Source of the DNA: Sphagnum compactum | Taxonomy: Eukaryota; Bryophyta; Sphagnopsida; Sphagnales | Length of the DNA: 64,000 nucleotides | Reading direction: 5' to 3' | Assembly: GCA_965153455.1 (NCBI GenBank) | Contig: OZ234494.1 | Location: 20,212,001-20,276,000, forward strand | Shown here: positions 1-10,329 of the stretch, piece after piece | Layout of the letters: each line of letters opens with the position of its first letter | Numbering within the stretch: the first letter of the stretch is position 1 | The notes under the pieces: model-generated | Told to the model about the DNA's origin: nothing | The model's input: only the letters and a program-made list of their open reading frames with translations | Database searches by the model: none | Translations under genes and position numbers: made by a program

Positions 1-300
1 CTAATATTTTTGAGATGAAACTTTTCCATTCCCTTCAAAGAAAATAAAATGAGTCTATCTTGCTCCATTTATGTCTAAATGAAAATTTCCTTCCAAAATC
101 TTATTTATGGTTGATTTTAATTAATTTAAAAAATACAAAAAATCATAAATTATTTGTTATCTCCTAAACGAAAATCTAAATCATATTACTTAAATACATC
201 ATTAAAATAAGTGCATCAAATGGGTGGGTAGGTAAGTAGATAAGTAGGTAGCTAGCTAAGAAGGTGGGTGAATAGGTAGGTATGTAAGGGAGAAGGAAGG
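1..300. repeat. AT-rich spacer ending in a GGTA/GTAG tetranucleotide tract
   Basis: The first 220 bases are AT-rich with no recognisable gene. From about 222 to 300 the sequence is a degenerate run of GGTA/AGTA/GGTG tetranucleotides. The same tetranucleotide, or its complement CTAC, recurs at 33.77-33.89 kb and 53.27-53.45 kb. Confidence 0.7.
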
Positions 301-431
301 AAACTAGGTCAGCAGTGTCTTTCAATTGCCTTAAAGCAGCAGCTGTTGCAACAACTCCATCGCACCACGGCTTCCATCGTCTTCATCCCCTCTCTCTCTC
401 TTCACGCAAAAAGGTTTGTGAGCCTGGTCCT

Positions 432-910
432 TTCAGAGCCTTATTTGGTCTGTCATCTTGCCGCTGCATTTTTCAAATTTTTCTTCTGGATTTTGGTCCC
501 TTGTATGGAGTTTTTTTTGTTGCAGGGTTTGGAATTAGGGTTAATTTTTGTCATGCTCCATCCACCATAATGCGAAGGCTTGGTTTGGTCCTTCAGAGCC
601 TTATTTAGTCTGTCATCTTGCTGCTGTGTTGTGTTTTTCCTTCCCTGGATTTTGGTCTCTTGTATGGAGTTTTTTTTGTTGCAGGGTTTGGAATTAGGGT
701 TAATTGTTGTCATGCTCCATCCATCGTAATGATAAAGCTTTTGATAAGGCTTGGTCGTTCAGAGCCTTGTTTAGTCTGTCATCTTGCTGCTGTGTTTTGT
801 TTTTCTTCCCTGGATTTTGGTCGCCTGTATGGAGTTTTTTTGTTTGAGGGTTTGGAATTAGGGTAAATTGTTGTCGTGCTGAAATGCTCCATCTATTATA
901 GTGATAAGGC
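432..910 (+). repeat. Three tandem ~160-bp repeats upstream of the RecA gene
   Basis: A unit starting TTCAGAGCC occurs at 432, 592 and 758, giving periods of 160 and 166 bp. Each unit contains a TCTGTCATCTTGC segment, a TGGATTTTGGTC segment, a TATGGAGTTTTTTT run, GGTTTGGAATTAGGG and a CATGCTCCAT-like end. The third unit decays at about 900-910, just before the RecA coding region. Short open frames here, such as 315-608, read through the repeats and do not look like genes. The block probably lies in the promoter or 5' UTR of the RecA gene. Confidence 0.85.
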
Positions 911-959
911 GTTTGTGATACTGGCACGGGACTCAGGGAACAACAACAACTTCGGGAGG

Positions 960-3900
960 ATGATTCTTCATCATGAATTTCTAGCAAGGCCATGGCCAGC
1001 TCTTTCACAGGCTTCAGGGGTAGTAGTGTCTAGCACAGTCAACTGCAATGTGGCAGTAGCTTCTTCTCATGGAACTGGTTCTTCACTTGGTGGAGCTTTG
1101 AGAGGCCATCTTGTTGTGAAAGCACGGCGTGGATCTCAGGATCCAGATGATCATCAAACTGAAGAGCAGCTTCACTTCCTGGATAGGGTACATGCACTTC
1201 TGTAAAATTTCAAAACTGCTTTAAGAACTTAAGACATATATGTTCTCATACATATGTGTTTTCGAATTCCCTTCTGTTTGGACACTTTCTCTTGTTAATT
1301 GCAGGGGATGTATCAATGTGGACCATTTCATTTTGCTTTTATACAACCCTGGAATGCTTTTAGGGTAGTCTGTTAGCAACAAGATCAAGTAGTCCATGGA
1401 TATATATAAGGGATGATTGTGTTTGGTATTGGTTGTCAGTGACAAGACAAAGAGAAAGGATTACTAATTAAGGTGGCTTTATATTGCTTGTTATATTCCT
1501 TCTGTTTCTGAGGTTGGATTTTTCAAGCTGTCTCTGTTTGATTGCAGCAAAAAGCCCTGGAAGCTGCCATGACTGACATCAACAGTTCCTTTGGCAAAGG
1601 AAGTGTTACTAGGCTTGGCAGTGCAGGCGGAGCCTTAGTGTAGGTCCTTTCTAATCCATCTCTCATAAATCTTGTTTTGTTTTTCACATCAGAAGGCCTC
1701 CTCACTCATGAAGAAGATCCTTGGTGTCAATTTTGAATCATCTCTGTTGAGAAGGAGAAGCTGAAGTTAAAACCTTTGGATTCTACTTACCAGACACTGT
1801 TGTGATCCGTTTTTGGATCAACATAATAGAAAGGTTGCTATTTGATATCACTGGCCCAATCTCATGGGCGGGCATTGGAGCTGGAGGTGTGACATGTGCA
1901 TTGTGGATATTTCAGGGAGACATTTCCAAGCGGTTGCCTTGCTTTGGATTATGCATTAGGTGGGGGTTTACCTAAAGGCCGTATTGTGGAGGTGTGCAGC
2001 TGTCTAGCGCCCTTGTGTTTGACTGCACAGTTTATTGCCACATCCTCTGTCTACTAGAGTCTTTATGTTTTTGTGTCACATTCTGACTGTAAACCTGGAG
2101 TGCTGTGTGGATTCAGTCTTGTTTCATCTGTAATGCAGGTTTTAGCTCCATTCTAGTCTTAACCAGAAGGACGAGCATGTTTTTCTTCTCTGTTATAGGG
2201 TTTAGGGTTTAGAGGTGCTACAGGTTGTTTACTATAGATGACCCATACCTTTAGAAATTTGTTTTTAGGGGCATGGTTGCCTCATTCTTTTGTCAAGCTC
2301 ATTTATTTGCAAGGGACCTGATCAAGTTCTGTCTGCTTTTTTGGCTGATTTGTGGTTCTTGTTAGATAGATTTTTGGTCCCGAGAGTAGTGGCAAGACAA
2401 CATTGGCACTCCATGCAATTGCAGAGATTCAGGTTAGTTGTTCACTTCCACTCTCTGCAGGCATTTTCATTTGACAGAAATTCATTTTTGAGGTTGATGT
2501 CTGCACACCATTTTGTTGCGTGTGGCAGGCATATATTGTCTCTATTATGCTATAGGAAGTATCGTCTCCTATTTCCATGTACTTAAAAAAAAGCACATCA
2601 ATTTTGTGTTATTGTTGGGAACAAAAACTGCTGCTGTTCTTAACTTGTTATCCCTTGCAAGCTGATAGAGGAGGTACTTCATATCTGCTTTCCTTTCTGG
2701 GCTCTCAGTCTTACATTATGAATGGTCTTGGGGACTGGGAAGCAGAAACGAGGTGGCAATGCAATGCTAGTTGATGCTGAGCATTGCTTTGATCCTTATT
2801 ATTCCAAGGCTTTGGGTGTCGATGTGGAGAGTTTGATTGTCTGTCAACCTGACAATGGCGAGATGGCCCTTGAGAGTGGGTTCCAATCCTCAAGCATCAT
2901 AAGTATATGAGGCCTCCTTTAGTTTTGAAGCCATAGAATGGATTTGTGGAATTTTCTTTCAAATGATTGGGCTACATTTGCATCCAGAGTGCTTGAATTT
3001 GCCTGTGCATGAAGATAGACACCCTACACCACAGAATTTAAGCGCTGCACTAACATTTTTGGTCTCTCAGCTGCTGACCGAATGTGCAGATCTGGAGCAG
3101 TTGACATAATATGCATTGATTCTGTGTCTGCACTCACTCCAAGAGCTGAGATTGAGGTATTCTTTCTTGTTTATCTCTCTTGAATGGGCCAACATGATGA
3201 GTGTCTCTTCCCATTTCTTCAGGGTATGTGACTGAAAAATCAGGATGCAGGTTTTTGTGTAAATGGGTTTCTAGAAGGCTATTTATGTACTAATGGACAA
3301 CCACCCTCAGGAGGTGAGGAAGTTAGTGGGGAGTAGGAGCAGCTTGTCACTTGCATGCATGATGACAGTAGTGGTCTAATACTTTGCAATCAACACTTGA
3401 AGCTATAATACCAAAGTTCTTGTCATGTTTGTTTTGGTTTGGCCAGAACTAACACGACAGTTACCTTCCAAGTGTTATTGTGGAATTTTCTCTGCAATCT
3501 CCTAGTTGTGTCTGACCTCCTCTCAAGAAGAGGTTTGAGTAGGTATTTATGGCATATATCTGTGGAGGTACTCAAATTGGTGTAATGTTGTGGAAGGGAG
3601 AGATAGGGATGCAGCAGATGGGGCTTCAAGCGCGTCTAATGAGCCAAGCACTTCGTAAGATGTCTGCCAATGCTGCACGTGCTGGCTGCACACTAATTTT
3701 TCTGAATCAAATTCGGCATAAGGTCAGTTGTGTTGATTGCTTTGCTGATTTTCGATTTCTGTGTTGACTCTGACTTGGAAGAATACTGCTGGGCAGTTAT
3801 TGAGGTTGGAACGTCCTGAAAGTTGACTTCTCTCTGGAACGTCCTGAAAGTTGACTTCTCTCCGACTAGCATCCATCTTTGGATCCAATGAGCTCTCAGA

Positions 3901-6027
3901 TACTCTTGGTTCCTTGCTGCCTGTCAGTGTTAGCTTATCTAGTAACACTTACCTGCTGATCTGCCCAGGATGCTCATAGGTCAGCAGTAGGCCATCCTGA
4001 TTCATGAAAGGCAAGATGGCATAGATAGGTGGTGATTTGATGGGATAGTCAAGTTCCTCAGTTTTTTCCTTTTGCTAACAGATGCTCTGCTCTGGCTGCT
4101 TGCAGCTGGCTGTGATGTATGGGAATCCTGAGGTTACCAGTGGAGGTTTAGCTCTCAAGTTCTTTGCCTCCCTCCGCCTTGAGATTCGCAATACTGGGAA
4201 AATTAAGTCGGTGAGCCCTGTGTCATATTGAAAGTCTCATCTGGATTACATGACATGTGATTTGATGAGCTAACAACTTGCAAGTAACTGGAGGGATGGG
4301 TTGGTATGTTCAGCCAAAGGGTGATGATGACATTGGAATCCGGGCTCGTGTGAGAGTACAAAAGAGCAAGGTACGCTGACTTCTTCTGGAGGTAGTAGGA
4401 AGCACTTGAGGCTATCAAGGTTGCTCTTGAGCTTTTAGACTACATTACCTGTTGCAATCTGTTATACTAGAATGATTGTTCTGGGTTGCACCTGGGGGTG
4501 ACAGGGGGTGGATGCCAAAAACATACTGATGATCTCATCGTGCCTTAATAATTGCGGTGGTGATAGCAGGTGTCAAGGCCATACAAGCAAGCAGAGTTTG
4601 ATATCATGTTTGGAGAGGGTATCTGCAGACTGGTGAGTAGCACTGCATTTTATCACGTCTAACTGTTGTTCATCATTTTGGGAAGTGGTTTTGAGAGTAA
4701 GGTGTAGGTATCTGTGTAATGGGTATTTCTTGTTTTATTTTGCTTCGGGTCAGGTAAGTGGGGAGCTTCTTGTAAGCCCACTTGGTCTTAGTCTTCCCCT
4801 GTTCTTTTCCCTTTCTGTCTTTCTTTGTTTCTTTGTCTGGTCTTCGTTGTGGTGTCTGTTGCTAGCCAGTAGTATGGCTGAGTCTTCCCGTTGCTTCCGG
4901 AATTGCAGCAGAAACTCAGTTCGCAGGCTGGTGCTTGTCACTGTCCTTTACCCACTGTAGGGAGCTGATGAAGTCAGTGGGGAAGATGTGATAGTTAAGT
5001 CACTATCATACATGCTACTGTTGATGGTCCCTGAACAGGTGTAAGACTGGCACTTTCGTTCATACCGCTGTGTGTTTTTCGTGTTTTGTTTTGTATCTCC
5101 CCTTGACTGGTTCTTTCTGTGGCTTCCTGAAGAAGTGTTAACCTTGCTGTTTTCTTCTTTATCGTGAGAATGGAGATTTCTCTATTCTTATGAAAGATAT
5201 TTTATCTGTGTAGGGATGCATGCTGGATGTTTCAGAGGCAGTTGGTGTTGTACTGAAGAAAGGTTCCTGGTACAGCTTCGGAGAGACTAGGTAAGTCCAG
5301 ACCAGATTGTTGCCACCTTGGCTCTTTCTTATGTGTATGCAAGTTCATGTGGATCCTTCCAGAATGAGTTGGTGTGGAGAACATATGATCTTGGAGGTAT
5401 TTGGTGATCAATGTGGTGTTTGTGTTCATGGATTAAAGTATCCAGTGCATCCTTTGAAGGAAAGTTACCAAGATGAACAAAACACCTGAGAACATGGGAT
5501 CTTTTCTGGGCTCCAGATTAGGCCAAGGCCGAGACAGAGTTGTGCAATATTTGCGAGAATTTCCAGCAGTTGCTGATGAAATTGAGAAGGTATGTCATGA
5601 GAGTTGCCTATTTGCTGTGTTTTCTGGTGGTCAAAGATCCAAGGGTTGAGTAGTTTCTATTCTCAGTCGCATCTTCATATGCAAAGTGTAGAGAATGTTA
5701 GCAGTAAGATTTGTCAAGATCTTTCTTTACCATGTAGTGGGGATGTGGGAAAGCATCAACTGATCCCAGAAACAGTAGGTTCTCTTTCATTTGTAACTGG
5801 CCTCAGATTCATGTAGTAGCACCATGAGAGTTTTTCACATTGATGTGCAGCATCAATAGGAGGCTGCACCCATGAAATTCTTACAAGGGATGTGATCTAT
5901 GCAGGCTGTACGAGAAAGGCTTGCTGATGAACTACTCTTAAGGAGCAGTAAAAACGGTGCAGCTTTTGTGACAGCTGGTCTTGATGAAGAGATACTTAGT
6001 GAGGAAAGCCTCGGTGACATCGACTAG
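960..6027 (+). CDS. RECA1: Chloroplast-type RecA recombinase (RECA1-like), 13 exons
   Basis: ATP-dependent DNA strand-exchange protein for recombinational repair of organelle DNA. Exons: 960-1187, 1548-1639, 1916-1991, 2370-2432, 2746-2875, 3071-3156, 3597-3722, 4106-4210, 4314-4370, 4570-4632, 5214-5290, 5517-5589, 5905-6027. They join in phase to 1299 nt, 432 residues. Residues 1-76 are a variable Ser/Ala-rich extension fitting a transit peptide. The Walker A motif GPESSGKT is at 135-142, LVDAEH (with the catalytic Glu) follows at about 161-166, and Walker B IICIDS is at about 209-214. The L1 loop [15 protein letters not shown] starts at 226, and the L2 region runs from NQIRHK to NPEVTSGG. 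The [20 protein letters not shown] stretch is what I remember from plant chloroplast RECA1 rather than mitochondrial RECA2/3. The start is ATG 960; the same frame is open upstream to a GTG at 876, so an extra 5' exon is possible. All introns have GT-AG ends. Confidence 0.93.
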
Positions 6028-7392
6028 ACACAAATGTTCAGTTTTAGGAATATTTTTCATTCCACTTTAGTGGTTTTTTTGGTGGAACAAGAGGTGATAT
6101 AGCCATTGATGATAACTGGCACCAGAGGAGTGCCACTGCAGGGGTCCAAATCCCAAATGCAGTCATGAGGTTGATTTTAATGGCAAATGTTTTCCTGGTT
6201 TCTGTTTGCTTCAGTGGTGTTGTGCTTTCCTGTGCTTAGAGCAACATGTCTGAGGAAATGTGAAACCTCTTCTCTGTAACGGTTTTGCAATATTGCGGGT
6301 GACCCCAGAGCTAGTAAGAACTGCACTAGGAACTATTTGGAAGGGAGCAAGAAAGTGAGTGAAACAATGATGCAGTTGGATCAAAAGGCGTGGATTGGAC
6401 TAAGTTTTAGCCTACACAGAACAATGGATGGCAGTTTGAGGATGACAGGCACTGGAAACAGGTAATGCAAACACTTTAGTAGTAGCGCAGCGTGTCATGC
6501 AAAAATTTGCAATTTGAATGTCCAAAGTTGCTATATTACGTGGGGCAACCGAAAAAGTGATTTTAATGTAGCTTCAACTCTGAATAGTAGTGACACCATA
6601 TTAAAACTTAATGCATTCGAGTGTGCTCACGAAAATAGAAATGGCCACATTTGGCGATATCCTCTTGGGGATGATACCCAACTCACCTACCTCATAAATT
6701 TGGGAAAAATAAACACTGATAACTTCCGATACCTACATATGCTTTGCATTATTGATACCTATCCATGAAGTGTTAGATTGTATAAAGTATTGTAATGTTG
6801 GATGTTATTCCACACACCTACTTTATATTCATGATCTCAAAACTCAAATAATTCTGCATTTTGGCCTTGCCTTTCCTCTAGCTGGATAAGAATGATGTGT
6901 CATTGGTGTGTACACAAATTATTTTTTGTTTGAAAAAAATATTTTGTGAAAATTCCAGCATTTCTGAAAATAATATAATTAGTGTCGGAAGCTACCAATG
7001 TACCATTGGTTATCAACTTCCTACTAAGATGCTTAAAATTATTTTTACCAAGTTATAGTTACTTGAGATATTTGTGTTACATGCACATATTTTTAAAGGA
7101 CTATGAGATATGTTATTTAAGTTTACTTAAATATCTCTATTTAAGTTTAGTGTGAAACATCTCAATGCATAAGATAATGGCCTTCCTTGTCAATGTGCCT
7201 TCTAGGATAAGTAATATCTTCACCGGGGTGTTCATCTCCTATTTAGATTAGGCATGGGCTTGGCGGTGATTCGTAGGTTTGTACCAACATTTGTGTGATC
7301 CTAAGGTTGAGTGGAGAGCTTGTAATAAAAATCAGTGTTTTTATCATCTCTATTCTCTCATTGATCCATTGTCAATTTTCAACATGTACTAT

Positions 7393-7453
<61 letters not shown>

Positions 7454-8493
7454 GAGGACTTTAATCAACCTTGTAGTTTCCTTTGTAATGTTAAACCACA
7501 CATGCAAGGTTGGCTTGACAATTGAAGAACGTTCAAGTATAATATACATAGATGAACCAACAAAATCCATTAGTCAATTTCAAAAAGCCATAGTTTATTT
7601 TGTTTATCAATCATGTGCATATACTTAAATGCCATAAAGATTGTCAAATTTTTATGTTTGGTTCTTAATTTGTAGCAAAAATACATAAAAAGATGATTAA
7701 AGCTTTGTACTTCTTCTATGGTTAGTAGCAATATTTGGCTAAATCTTCCTAGGGATGATGGCAACTTTGGCTAGAAACAAAACAATTCCTAACCCAATCA
7801 TGGATTCTTATGATTTCTAATTATCCACTCAATTGCGTATTTAAATGAATATGTGGAAAATACCTTATGTTCTTGATCATATCCTCATAGGGTTGGTTGG
7901 TCTCTATTTAGTCATTGGATTTGGATTCTCACACCTTGGGGGGGGGGGGGGTCATGATGTGCATGTTTCAACATGTTGATTCGGAGCACTTTTTTTTCTT
8001 TTCAATTTTTTTTTATATCAAAATTTTGGCAAAAAATTCAAAGAAAAATAGAAAAATCAGTTGAATTTAGACGAGGAAAAAAACAAGAAAATCCAAAATT
8101 TTCCCAATTTCTTTGTCAAAAAATACTGAAATTTCACCACAAAAAAGATGGAACCTAGTCATTCAGCAAGGGTAGGTACTAGGTACCGATGAGGCACAAT
8201 TGATGATGGGGGTTCTGATTGCATATGGTTTATTATTGTCCCATTGTTGGGCCCTTGCCCCACAGGGACACAAGGACTATTGCATTGAATCCAACTTTTG
8301 AAAGTTTTACCTTATTCGAACCAATTTCAAATTAAGTGAACTCGTTTTTTTTGGTGAAAGTGTTTAGACTATTTAGATTGGAACGGACTCTTTTGGTGTG
8401 GAGAGTGTGGACATGGTAGGTAGATGTACAACATCTTATCTATTGGCAAGGGCCAGCATGATTGTGATGCCTTGTTTTTCACCTTGTTTTTCT
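6028..8493. other. AT-rich spacer with microsatellites
   Basis: After the RecA 3' UTR I see no gene. A (CT)n tract followed by (TA)n lies at about 7396-7452, and a G homopolymer lies near 7939-7950. Short open frames (6514-6768, 7973-8158) have no recognisable protein. Confidence 0.7.
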
Positions 8494-8548
8494 CCCATTG
8501 CTTTTGGACCATTTCTCGATTTGTGCGTGTCATCCTTGCGCATGGGCC

Positions 8549-8580
<32 letters not shown>

Positions 8581-8614
8581 TCAGATGTCTCCGAAGAGAC
8601 CCCATTGCTTTTGG
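8494..8614 (-). pseudogene. U6: U6 snRNA copy flanked by 14-bp direct repeats (probable retrocopy)
   Basis: The minus strand from about 8600 to 8506 matches plant U6 snRNA almost end to end: the 5' stem-loop, GATAAAATTGGAACGATACA, AGAGAAGATTAGCATGGCCC, the ACGCACAAATCGAGAAATGG region and the terminal GGTCC. The 5' stem reads GTCTC-TTCG-GAGAC, with paired changes relative to the usual GTCCC/GGGAC, so pairing is kept. There is one change next to the GCGCA stem. It lacks the oligo-T terminator expected after the U6 3' end. The body sits exactly between two identical CCCATTGCTTTTGG repeats, 8494-8507 and 8601-8614, which look like a target-site duplication. A TTATAA-like sequence lies 30-40 bp upstream on the minus strand, but no clear plant USE element was seen. 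A divergent functional gene cannot be excluded. Confidence 0.85.
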
Positions 8615-9268
8615 GGGATATGCTTGAGTGTAGTATACTTATAAGTCAGCAAGCTACCTTATAAACACGGAAAGAACTGTCAGTTTCATGTATTGGAAAA
8701 AATTTAATAAACAACAGGTTTTGTGAAAACCCCAGCCAAGACCCAACAATTTTAGGCGAATATATTTAACTCTTTCTTTTAAAAAAATTTGAAACCATGG
8801 TTACACACAATAATAACCGGGTATTTTGATTTTTTGATAACCACAGTTATATGTATCAAAAATGAATATTTGATGGTGTGATGATCATGATGATCAACTG
8901 TGATACCCGGTTTGATACCCAGAGAGGTTTTGGTGCAAACTTGAACTCTGGTTTCTACCATGGTATTAGCATGTGGTGGTTCACCCAAGGCATCATCAAT
9001 CACACTTGTGCTGGGAGAGTGTAGGGCATCCCTACCCCCCTTTGTGTCAGTGTCCACTATTGGCATCCACTCTTTCCATCCAATAGACATACATGCTAGC
9101 AAACGTATAAAGTCCCTCCCTTGCTTTGTCTGGCACAATCAAAACACACAAAAGAAGCAAAGCAAAGCAAAGCAATTGCAAAGAAGAAAGGAGCACTGAT
9201 TGCACCACCATTACCACCACCACCCACTTTTTGCATGATTTCCTAGATACGCAAAGAGGTACATCTTA
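8615..9268. other. Spacer without recognisable gene
   Basis: AT-rich sequence. Both frames of the overlapping open reading frames near 8779-9199 lack any family signature. A short AAGCAAAGC tandem lies at about 9153-9171. Confidence 0.5.
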
Positions 9269-9643
9269 GAGAGCATCTCCAATGGTGCTCAGTACCTGAC
9301 TCCAGACAGTAAAATTTATTGCGAAAAAGTCAAAATGTGCCGGTTTAGCTCAGGAAATTGGTTTTTCTGCACCAAATTCGTGCAGCTTGCCATGGCTAGT
9401 AAAAGGCGCAACACAGTTGTGCACCTCCAAAAAAAAGTGTAATAAATTGGACATGACTGCTGCCCAATATTTCTAATTGGTCGATCATAATGATTGGTCA
9501 AGGTGGTTTGCTACTAGTAGTCCCACGTACGTGCAGTTGCAGTTACAGTTTTATTGGTGGGGTTGCCAAAAAAAAAAACAGCTAAACTTAGACATTTAAT
9601 TTTATTATCCAGAGTGACATACTGAGCACCAGTGGAGATGCTC
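9269..9643. mobile_element. 375-bp MITE, PIF/Harbinger-like, copy 1
   Basis: The left end reads GAGCATCTCCAATGGTGCTC (from 9271). The right end, reverse-complemented, reads GAGCATCTCCACTGGTGCTC (from 9643), so the element has good terminal inverted repeats with no coding capacity between them. TTA lies immediately outside both ends (9266-9268 and 9644-9646), matching the 3-bp TWA target duplication typical of PIF/Harbinger elements. A diverged copy in the opposite orientation is at 59398-59822. Confidence 0.8.
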
Positions 9644-9844
9644 TTAGCTTGTCACCTTCACAACCACACAAACACACAAAAGCACTAGCCAAGTGCTTTT
9701 GTGAAAAAAAAAAAAGCAATAAGATTTTCATTTTTTTAAATCATCTTTTTTTCATCTATATTAGTATGGCCGGTGCTATTGGCTCAAGTGTGAACTCATT
9801 ACCCAACTAATTTTTCCTTTCAAAATCATTTTTGTAATTTAATT

Positions 9845-10150
9845 GAATTTTCAATGACAAAAATTACTCAAAATTCAATATGTTGTATACACCTTAGATC
9901 TAAAAGTTCCAATTCACCTTCATTAAATGCTGGTCACCAAGGACCTGCTTTCCAACAATGCCAAGGACATGCCCAAAAACTCATACAAATTTTTTGTTTT
10001 GATCTAAGTAAATTGTCAATGAAAAAATTGTTCAATATTCAATAACTTTTCCACCGTAACTTGAAACATTAAGAAACCAACTTGGTACACCCCTATTCAT
10101 TCATTGAAGGCTTTCCAATGGTGCCAAGAGCATGGCAAGAAACACCATGA
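9845..10150. repeat. Degenerate ~165-bp tandem duplication
   Basis: A block running from a TTTTCAATGACAAAAATT-like start, through CAATATTCAATA, to 'CCAA-ATGCCAAGGACATG' is repeated with divergence: about 9845-10010 and 10010-10150. No coding function is evident. Confidence 0.45.
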
Positions 10151-10275
10151 TTTAAGAGATCTCAATGTGAAAAAAAAAAGAACAACAAACAAACAACCTT
10201 ATTTCATAAATAAATTCCAAGCGGAGGGTTAAAAGAAAAGGTGGTGACATTCCCAAAAGAAGGGGCTTAGGACAC

Positions 10276-10328
10276 GGTACTAGTCAAGTCGACCCTACAT
10301 TTGTACTAGTCAAGTCGACCCTACATTT
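10276..10328. repeat. 26-bp exact tandem duplication
   Basis: ACTAGTCAAGTCGACCCTAC followed by ATTTGT occurs twice head to tail, and a third partial ACTAG follows. Confidence 0.85.
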
Positions 10329-10329
10329 G

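Noticed and set aside
315-866. Overlapping open frames upstream of RecA as extra genes
   Set aside because: They are translations of the 160-bp tandem repeats in several frames and match nothing.
4685-4960. 91-codon frame within the RecA gene as an exon
   Set aside because: Exons at 4570-4632 and 5214-5290 join in phase with the conserved protein without it; it lies in the intron.
960-6027. RecA as bacterial contamination or recent bacterial transfer
   Set aside because: Twelve spliceosomal introns and the plant RECA1 wording show a native nuclear gene of old organelle origin.
7379-7570. Frames over the CT/TA microsatellite
   Set aside because: Peptides are pure simple-sequence artefacts (Ser-Leu, Arg-Glu, Ile-Tyr runs).
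8494-8614. Functional U6 gene
   Set aside because: No oligo-T terminator, no clear USE element, and exact flanking direct repeats; not ruled out fully, so reported as a probable retrocopy.
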